64,000 bases of DNA, from positions 191,068,498-191,132,497 of the forward strand of contig NC_073696.1 in NCBI RefSeq assembly GCF_029784165.1. Direction: 5' to 3'. Below the pieces are notes generated by a model. It did no database searches. It was not told the DNA's origin and saw nothing but the letters and a program-made list of their open reading frames with translations. The translations under genes and the position numbers were made by a program. The DNA comes from Wyeomyia smithii (lineage: Eukaryota > Arthropoda > Insecta > Diptera > Culicidae). Shown piece after piece: positions 56,935-64,000 of this stretch (positions within the stretch are counted from its first letter, which is position 1; each line of letters opens with the position of its first letter).

Positions 56935-57190
56935 TACTCAGCGCTGGTACGAAGTATACAAACACGCTGATATTGTCAAGCTGATGAACAAGACCACGCT
57001 GACCACGTAGCACGAATGGCGGTTGAGCAACCGGCAAAGTAATATTTAGCAGAGAACTGGATACAGGCCGACGACTTCGAGGCAGACCACGCACGCGCGG
57101 GTGCATGGGGATACTGGAGAGGAGCAGCCCGAGTCCGAGTTTTGTGGAGACGTATTTTGGAGTCGGCATAGGATACCAACGAACTGTCGC
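56935..57190 (+). pseudogene. RTE 3'-terminal coding fragment
   Basis: In mixed frames it reads W-Y-E-V-Y-K-H-A-D-I-V-K, then D-H-V-A-R-M-A and L-D-T-G-R-R-L-R-G-R-P-R-T-R. These match the final conserved segment (H-V-A-R-M and R-G-R-P) of RTE proteins. About 210 bp of unrelated sequence separates it from the preceding fragment. Confidence 0.7.
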
Positions 57191-57224
57191 CATAAAAAGA
57201 AAATAATTCCATACTTACTGCCCA

Positions 57225-57385
57225 AAACATGAGATTAGGATCTTCACCGGGGACTCAAACGCATAGGTTGGACAGGAAAAGTTTTCCGTTCAATTATTGG
57301 GGAACACCAGTGATGAGAATGGCCTGAGGTTGGTGAATTTTGTCGCAGCCAAAAGAAAATTAATCTGTAGAACATCAAAACGTTC
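57225..57385 (+). pseudogene. Second RTE endonuclease fragment
   Basis: The frame reads I-F-T-G-D-S-N-A, stop, V-G-Q-E-K-F-F-R-S-I-I-G-E, then L-V-N-F-V-A-A-K-R-K after a frame change. This repeats the G-D-T-N-A-Q-V-G-R-E-E-F-F-R-P block at 52510, so it belongs to another RTE copy that begins where the first ends. Confidence 0.7.
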
Positions 57386-59330
57386 CTCCAAGTTTCTAAC
57401 GTTTTTTGCCTATTGATATTTTCTCGAACGTATTTGTTAATGTATTTTTAAAAACATGGTTCAGGAAATCTGAATTTGAACAAAATATATACAGCACCAC
57501 AATGTAACATGATAAAATTGATATTTGTTTTAAATTATGCCACATTCGAGAGATACCCGGTTGTCGTCGCAAACCAAAAGGCGCAGCAACACAGACCAGG
57601 TATCAGCTGTTTATAAACATGCCAAATATTCACCAAACAAAACCACTTCCTGAGCTCTAATGACTTCATTGGAGTGATATTGAAATAATAATACAATAAT
57701 GCAACGTAAAATTTTGTTACAGTTTCAGCAAATACTCGACCAGTAGTGGCCTTAATTGAAATTTTCAATCAATCAATGATCAATTAAAACAAATTGCTGT
57801 CGCATAAAATTTGCATACATTCTACGAGTAGCCGTCGTCGTCGTCGTAGTTTCAATATCGTCCCGGGATTTGTTTGTCTTTGATTCAGAATGCGCTTTAG
57901 TTATTTGGTGAACCAAGAAAAAAATAAAGGCAGCTAAAAGCCCAGACCGACACTGTTCTGATGGTCCCTAATGGACGCGCGATGCTTGTTCTGCGGGTTC
58001 GGTGAATATAAATGTACGGTTTGAATAATTTGGGCAGAAAGCCCGAAATGGGCAGGATGAAACAGCCAGCGGTCAACCAAAGGCAGCTACCGAACTCAGC
58101 ACCGGGCTTCAAAGGAAACCGAAGGTGTAATGTTTTAAGTGAAATTTTATTTCACTATAAAAGAATAATTATGATCATCCGCGAGGGACTCGCCTCGGTT
58201 TTCCGCGGTTAGTGCGAAGGTGAAGTGAATGATATTTGGTAGTGTCACCAGGCCTTGGGCAAATATAGAATGATGTCTAAATGGGGTTCGATGGTATATA
58301 GCGCACAATGATGAAAGGAATGGAGAGAAAAAATCAATCATACGATTTTTTTTTTGTGGTGCCGGTTGGTTTATCTGTCATTCGGATTGAGTACAGAGGG
58401 GAAACTGGTCATGCAACCTGTAACGGATTATTCGAACCGTTAAAGAGGAAGATGCTGTTTTGATGGAACCTGTTGTGGCGATGGATGATGGTAATCAAGC
58501 CGTAAAGGGCGACGGTTTATCTCAACATCTATGAAAATTTTATGAGCTTAATTGCTCATGGTAGTGATTTATGAGAAAAGTGCTCGGATATTTATGAGTA
58601 CTTAGTTCGCAGATTCACGGGCTCAGTTTGTGAACGTCGACTGCACGTTTCATAAATCATGTGCAATTTAACGGCGTTGTTTTCGCATAGACCGCCACGC
58701 CAGCATTATTCCCGCAAGTTGCAGCGTGCAAATCTTCGCCAGCATTTATCATAAACGAATTAGATTAGATTTGTGTTCGCCTTCAGCTATTATCATAGCT
58801 CTTTATTCGTTAGCAGTTTGACTCTGGGTAGAGTACGAGCAAGTTTTATTATCATTTAGTAGCTGTTCTTGGCGGTTAATTTATTATTCCTACTGTACCT
58901 ACTGATAGGAAGTTAATGAGCACACGGCGAGAAATAGTTATATGCCCCCGTCAGACTCTCTTTGCACAATACAACTTTCACGAGAACGTTCATAACAATC
59001 GTAAAACGTGTGTTTTATTGCGAACTTTAACGCTAAACTAAACTGAATTTCTGCATACGTTTGTTAAATTTTTGCTACATCAACATAGTTTTCGTTTTTC
59101 CATGGAGAAAATTAAATTATGTTCCGACTGTCTGCTTTTGTTTTCAGTGTTCCCACCAAGCAAATGAGGCGCGGAAATAATTATTTTTCTGTTATTGTGT
59201 TTTACTAATTCACTAATTCAGTGTTGCCAGATACTGTATAAATTAAGTAAAAAGGTAATTGAAAATCGGTAATTGAAATTCTCCGATATAAAATGACCTA
59301 TTTGCTCGTCTAGCCAAGTACCAAAACAAT
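57386..59330. other. Spacer without recognised gene
   Basis: AT-rich with a (GTC)n microsatellite near 57826-57847. The words at 59218 (TCAGTGTTGCCAGATACTG) look like a hAT-type end, but no partner was found. No coding evidence. Confidence 0.4.
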
Positions 59331-59339
59331 TCCACAGTA

Positions 59340-59770
59340 AAGCCCTATTTAGAGATCCAAGCGAAGTGAAAATCTCATACAAAATGTTCATTTTTCCACG
59401 ATCGTGAAAAATGCAACCGGTAAAAATTTCACTTCGCTTGGAACTGTAAACAAATTCGATCCAAGGAAATCGAAGGTTGTGGATCTCATTTTTTTCACTT
59501 GGGTTTACTTTTTTCACGCATGCAAACGCTAGTGAAAAAAACTGCAGCAAGCGAAAATTTGCGTGCGTTTATATTCTGTCAGTTGCAGCCAGTTTTCACT
59601 TCGCTCGGAGTGTAAACACGTGAATTTTGCTTCACTTAAACTGTAAACTGTAGGCTGGTGAATTACCTGCGTGTTCCACAAACGGGTTTTCACGACAGAT
59701 TTACCAAGCGAAAATTTCCGCTTTTACACTTGTCAAATTTTTAACTTCGCTTGGAACTGTAAACTATGCT
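59340..59770. repeat. Cluster of short palindromic units
   Basis: The word CCAAGCGAAGTGAAAAT or variants and its inverse ATTTCACTTCGCTTGGA, followed by ACTGTAAAC, occur as three successive inverted pairs (59358/59425, 59549/59594, 59705/59742). This is MITE-like or foldback structure in which each pair forms a short stem. Confidence 0.65.
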
Positions 59771-61070
59771 TAATTGAACAAAACCGTTCCTCTGCAAGTT
59801 TAGCGATTTAGTAATTAGCGTTTTAGAGGTCAAAATTCATGCATCGCTGACAATTTTGCTAACCGATTCTAAAATTAGCAAAATAGCTAATTTACTACTT
59901 GATAATTAGTGTCGCTTATTAGCGAATTAATTACTGTTAACCCGGCTTAGAAACAAATATAAAATACATTATATAAGTCACGATTGAATCGTTTAACCGC
60001 AGCGAGTTTGCCAGAAACTGGCAGGTCAACTCTACCTAGTGACAATATTCTTCATCCAGCGCCACACTGACACGGCGCCAGCAGTCCGAGAACACCTTCC
60101 AGTCCTTTCGCAGCACGATATCCCGAATCCGTTACGTAATGGGTAGCCAGCTAGACAGGTCCTTTCTGTTCCACTCCATGCGCAATGATGCATGGTGTTT
60201 CTGGCTTCCAATATTACTTAGGGCCGTAATGAAGCGTAAAACTACATGATGCTTTCACTCGGAATGCAGGCCTTCAGGCAGTGCCCGGTTTGCGGACTTG
60301 GCGGGTGGCATGTTTCGAGTCAACGAAAAGTGCAACACGAGAATCTTGTTTCAGCGTTCGTTCCCAGCCAGCAGCAGCCTCGGAGGGCCATGCTGAACCC
60401 GAAACAGACAACCTAAGTCGTCAGTGCCTATACTGCATGCGTATAAATCACAAGTCGCGGCAGGTTTGTAGCTTGTTCGTATTTTTTCGACTGCCAGAGC
60501 CCACAAAAGTATAATCTCACCTTTCGCTTGACTGGTTTTTATAGTAGCGAATATTGTGAGAGCTCGAGATGTATCTAAAAGTGCATCGCTTGTACCATCT
60601 GAGAAAATAACTACTGTTGCACTGAAACACGAACAAGGCATCATTACGGCAGTCGTCAGTAAATTATGGATGTTTTTTTTTTCCGCTGTACGGAAAAACA
60701 AGTTTTCTTCGAAACATTGGATGTGATTTGTATGAATGTACTGAACGAAAAGTCAACTCACGATTCTATATATGGCTGCCAGTTGCCACTGGGGTCGCAG
60801 TTGGAATGTTTACCTGAAACGAGAGTAGTGAAAAGATATTTTATGTTGTTTCAGGAATTTTGGGATGCTTACTAATAAATTACTCAAGTTGAACTGACTA
60901 AAAGTGAATGAAGATTTTTTTACCAATTGTTAGTATATTAGCTACCTGTTGAAGGAGAGTATACCAACTCGATTTTTCACTCCTAACATGATTTTGAAAA
61001 AAATTAATCTTGCGAAAAAGCTAATTGAGTCAACTCACTTGTTTATCATGAAAACCAGTAGACTATAAAG
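59771..61070. other. Spacer without recognised gene
   Basis: The segment 60030-60520 is more GC-rich with short frames on both strands, none recognised. There is no repeat of known type. Confidence 0.4.
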
Positions 61071-61080
61071 TTGAAACACC

Positions 61081-61281
61081 ATGCCAGAGACTGCCGATGC
61101 TGGCTGCCCAACAGTAGTGAAAAACAACAAATGTGCAAATTGTTTAACACCTGATGCCAAAACAAAGAATGCAACGATCGCGGCTTACAGTTCAAACTGC
61201 AATCAGACGTTGGCTCTTTTTTCGTCAGTCGGTGAATTAAAGAAAATGCAGAAGAATGTACCCTTTAGCAACAGTTATTAA
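61081..61281 (+). CDS. Unrecognised 66-codon cysteine-containing frame, possible exon
   Basis: The ATG at 61081 lies in a fair eukaryotic context (CACCATGCC) and opens a 66-residue frame with four cysteines, C-x8-C-x2-C and C further on. About 70 bp downstream a pyrimidine-rich TTTCATTCACAG (to 61341) precedes a second open stretch with three cysteines ending near 61435. The phases do not join cleanly with the best visible donor (GTGAAT near 61231), so a spliced small gene is speculative. No signal peptide or domain is recognised. Confidence 0.15.
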   Translation: MPETADAGCPTVVKNNKCANCLTPDAKTKNATIAAYSSNCNQTLALFSSVGELKKMQKNVPFSNSY

Positions 61282-61439
61282 AAATAATTGCATTTTAAGT
61301 GGATCGGCTCATTAATGCACTTTTTAATGTTTCATTCACAGTGCGATGCAACTTATTCAAAGTCGGCCGATGAAGGTGCAGACTGCAATGGAGGATTTTG
61401 TTTACAAGGCGGGCCAGCTGGGACCACAAAAACATAATT

Positions 61440-63000
61440 GAGTTACACGCCCTGTCTCGCCTTTATGTTTATATGTATTTTTACGACTGAATTTTATAAT
61501 AACCAATTAATTACTATCGGCAAACTCCATTATATATGAAAGAAGATCTGAACATTCGATAATTTGTTTCATTTTACTAGCTTCTCGCACAGCTTTAGTT
61601 AAATTACTAAGTTGCACAGCGCCTTTATGAAAAACACGTTTCAAACTGGTTGAACTCAAAAGGGGTTGGACGCACAGAAATTTAGCTACTTTCAAAAACT
61701 TAATTGAATGCCGCAGGTAAAATTTGTAGCTAAATGATTACTCAAAGTAGCAAACTAAACCGACAAACATTAATCATCGAACGTTAAATGAGGTAGCAGT
61801 GATTATGCCGCTAGTGTTCACTTTCCTCCTCCCAACCGCCAACTCTGTATAGCGGAAATCCGATCAACAAGCGACAAGGATATTGCTCGGCAAAAGCTTC
61901 TGTAAGATGCAGCACAAAAACAGCTCTCGTATAAGCTGGTAGGTCGGAACGGATCCACTTTACCTCCGCTAAATGGCAGTGGAAAAGCAACATCAATCTT
62001 GGCTCTGTCACTCCAGTTTAAAACTGATGGATTGCTTTCGACTACCTGTTGGACAGCGCAGCCGCTTCGGTTTGTACACGCTTCAGCACCATCCGAGCGA
62101 GAGAGTTGACTCATTCACCGATCCGAAAGTGATCTTCGACAGCTCCTCGGTAGCTCATTATTATCTACCGATGAAAGCTAATAATATTTAGGCTGCACCA
62201 TTCGTCCTCCTTTCGTCACTTCGTTGCGTTGAAAATTAATCCTCATAATCCGATTGCCAGCAAAAACAACTTCCATTTAGCTACTCGGAGAGACTGGTTG
62301 CGACGTCGTCAACAGAAATCGAAAACCAAAGAGGAAGGAATGCTAAAAGCCTGTATATCGATGTCTTGATCTTATCTGTGCAGGGAGTTTTCCAGATCTA
62401 CACGCATGCGCTTGACTAGAAGTGACTACCTGTGTTACGATTCTATTTTTTAAGTTTCCTGCTTTTTTTTTCTTACTGCATACCTTTTTGGTTGGTATCC
62501 TGTCTTCATAATCGCATTCATACACGGTCTAATGTAGGTGTGTAGAAAGGAAATTGGCGAGACACAACCCCAATAAACAACCGAATGACATAAGTAGACT
62601 CAAAGCATGCAATGTTTTCAGAGAGCGTTGCAGATCGGACCATCGGATAACAATCACTAGCTAATATGGGTAAACAGAACTGGGCTTTGACGGATAGGAT
62701 ATTTTATTACTGACTAAGAGATCATAGTACACGGTTCGTATATTTTCAGAATACGCAGGAGTACCTACTTGAAATTTTTCAGACACAGGAAACGTCGTGA
62801 AACATAACTTTATTTTGGTTGTAGTTTTTTGGTAGCCTCCCTTCACAATGAGATTAGATGTTTACGGATGAAAAATAATTATGCAATTCAGCATATTTCT
62901 TTCAGTAATTTTAGTAGTTTTTGAATTATTTCTAGCGGTTTTACTGACCAATATATCGACAGAAAATATCACCAAAACTTAACAAAAGTTGTGTTATAGC
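61440..63000. other. Spacer without recognised gene
   Basis: Open frames of up to 98 codons near 61811-62191 overlap on both strands and show no known domain. No repeat is recognised. Confidence 0.4.
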
Positions 63001-63002
63001 TA

Positions 63003-63335
63003 AGACACACTCTAGCAGCACACGTTGCTTCAATACCAGTTTTGTAGTGCTGCGCATCAAGTCAAAAAAGTGGAATTGCTTGCCAGAGAGCCATGTTTTT
63101 AACAGAAGAAACAGAGAAAATCGGGGTGGGGAGTCCGTTCGTAGTCCAGTTCCTTCAATTTGCCGGTGTATCGCGAATGAATAGCCGTGTTGTCTTGGTG
63201 CAAAATCACTTTCTTGTTCACCATATGCGACCGTTTCGTCTTAATTTCACTTAATTTCAATCGATCAAAAAAATTACAATAACATAGTTTGGTGATTGTT
63301 TTAACCTCGTTAAAGATAGTTGAATATTATGCCTC
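63003..63335 (-). pseudogene. Mariner transposase C-terminal fragment, copy 1
   Basis: The minus strand corresponds base by base, with divergence, to copy 2 at 63626-63978 (shared GCCAGAGAGCCA, GTGTTGTCTTGGTG, ATTGTTTTA and CGTGAAC words). It is the same part of a mariner transposase but more degraded. A SINE fragment follows at 63336. Confidence 0.6.
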
Positions 63336-63402
63336 GTGAACCCCAAAAAACGTCGTGGGTTCGATTCTCGGCTTGGGAGAGACTGTTAGTGTCAGTAGGG
63401 TG
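63336..63402 (+). mobile_element. SINE fragment (family of 38046 and 47734)
   Basis: It contains CGTCGTGGGTTCGATTCTCG and GAGAGACTGTTAGTGTCAGT, matching the B-box region and following part of the other two copies. Both ends are missing. Confidence 0.6.
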
Positions 63403-63625
63403 TCGTACACAAATAACGTAACGCTAAAATTTTAGATTTCAGACCCCCTCCACCCCCTATGTAACGGTAGGTAACGTTCGATATGACTCCCCCCCTAAAA
63501 TTACTAAAATTATGGTTGTCATAGGATGGTTGTAAACAATATTTGCGGATTATTTGATGCAAGTCAACATAAAACAAAAACAAAACAAGTCTGAGTCCTT
63601 GAAGCATTTTCAATGTTACTTGGGT

Positions 63626-64000
63626 CTAGCAGGACACGTTGTTTCAATGTCAGTTTTGTAGGTATGCGCGTCAAGCCCTTCAAAAAGTTGCTCGCAATCA
63701 CTTGCCAGAGAGCCACATTTTCAACCAAAGAAACAGAAAACAATCACCAAGGCAAAATCTGGATGGGGAGTCAGTTCGTAACGCAATTCCCTGAATTTAT
63801 CCGCTGTATCACGTACAGAATATGTAGGTGTGTTGTCTTGGTGAAAAAGTACCTTTTTCAGTACGGTCGTTTTGCCTTTATTCCAACATCCAATAAATAA
63901 AAAAATATACAATATTATTGTTCAGTAATTGTTTTATCATGTTCGAGATAATCGATGAATATTGTGCCGTGCGAACTAGCCAGCTCTTTACCGGCTAATT
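63626..64000 (-). pseudogene. Mariner transposase C-terminal fragment, copy 2 (runs off window)
   Basis: On the minus strand the frames read V-L-F-H-Q-D-N-T-P-T-Y-S-V (near 63830-63860) and E-L-R-Y-E-L-T-P-H-P (near 63780). These match the second catalytic aspartate block and the following H-P-P-Y-S-P-D-L region of mariner. Upstream (63900-63978) a broken frame resembles F-I-D-Y-L-E-H-D-K-T-I-T. The third catalytic block is lost by frameshift. Confidence 0.7.

Larger units (their letters stand above)
52352..57190 (+). mobile_element. RTE-type LINE (JAM1-like), fragmented by later insertions
   Basis: Colinear pieces of one RTE protein run along the plus strand. Endonuclease: 52352-52830. Linker and N-terminal RT: 53590-54540. 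RT core: 54540-55207. RT C-terminus and tail: 56565-56726. 3' end: about 56935-57190. The gaps are insertions: a SINE-like and tandem-repeat block (52835-53580), a hAT-like element (55216-56556) and about 210 bp at 56727-56930. Many stops and frameshifts show old age. Clade assignment comes from remembered motif similarity. Confidence 0.8.

Noticed and set aside
59218..59236. hAT-like end TCAGTGTTGCCAGATACTG
   Set aside because: No inverted partner or 8-bp duplication found nearby; left unannotated as an element.

Overview
The window looks like intronic DNA from a large, repeat-rich insect genome. A culicine mosquito such as Aedes is the best fit, although the sequence alone does not prove the species. 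The evidence is almost no host coding sequence, AT-rich spacer, many Tc1/mariner-type elements including the mosquito-typical ITmD37E class, JAM1/RTE-like and CR1-like LINEs, tRNA-derived SINEs, and hAT-type elements with 8-bp target duplications.

Only one host gene can be supported. It is a spliced first coding exon on the minus strand (coding 12241 down to 12019, 5' UTR to 12375), with a good acceptor and donor. Its alanine-rich product with an N-A-P-V-Y-V-P-S motif resembles the N-terminus of a GATA factor of the pannier (GATA4/5/6) type. The zinc-finger exons would lie left of position 1 and upstream non-coding exons may lie to the right, so most of the window is probably intron or 5' flank of that gene.

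Layout: 1-59, end of a DD37D mariner-like element. 780-1880, decayed Tc1-like element. 2127-2407, TA-flanked MITE full of a 30-bp repeat. 2733-3499, foldback element. 4669-11720, a 7-kb hAT-type element with an 8-bp target duplication, carrying an apparently intact CR1-like LINE and a decayed DD37D element. 12019-12375, the GATA exon. 12629-13195, LINE 3' end. 13.2-17.4 kb, spacer with a GATA-site cluster. 17.4-18.9 kb, RT fragment and mariner relic. 19066-19422, SINE. 22.6-24.2 kb, inverted-repeat element. 26.5-28.9 kb, three-level nest: a SINE inside ITmD37E inside a DD37D element. 29.0-29.3 kb, long hairpin. 30453-30982, second LINE 3' end. 31-35 kb, relatively GC-rich spacer. 35.4-41.4 kb, mariner, pogo-like, SINE, LINE and DD37D remains. 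42103-42466, palindromic hAT MITE. 43-47.7 kb, spacer. 47.7-49.6 kb, SINE, TIR element and hAT-like relic. 50118-50267, third LINE 3' end. 51586-57.4 kb, internally deleted DD37D element followed by an RTE LINE split by other insertions, one of them a 1.34-kb hAT-like element. 57.4-63 kb, mainly spacer with one palindrome cluster. 63.0-64 kb, two same-orientation mariner pieces.

The most informative outcome is the set of insertions dated relative to each other by exact target duplications and by the genes they interrupt. I found no operon-like or defence-type system, and no CRISPR, rRNA or true tRNA gene.
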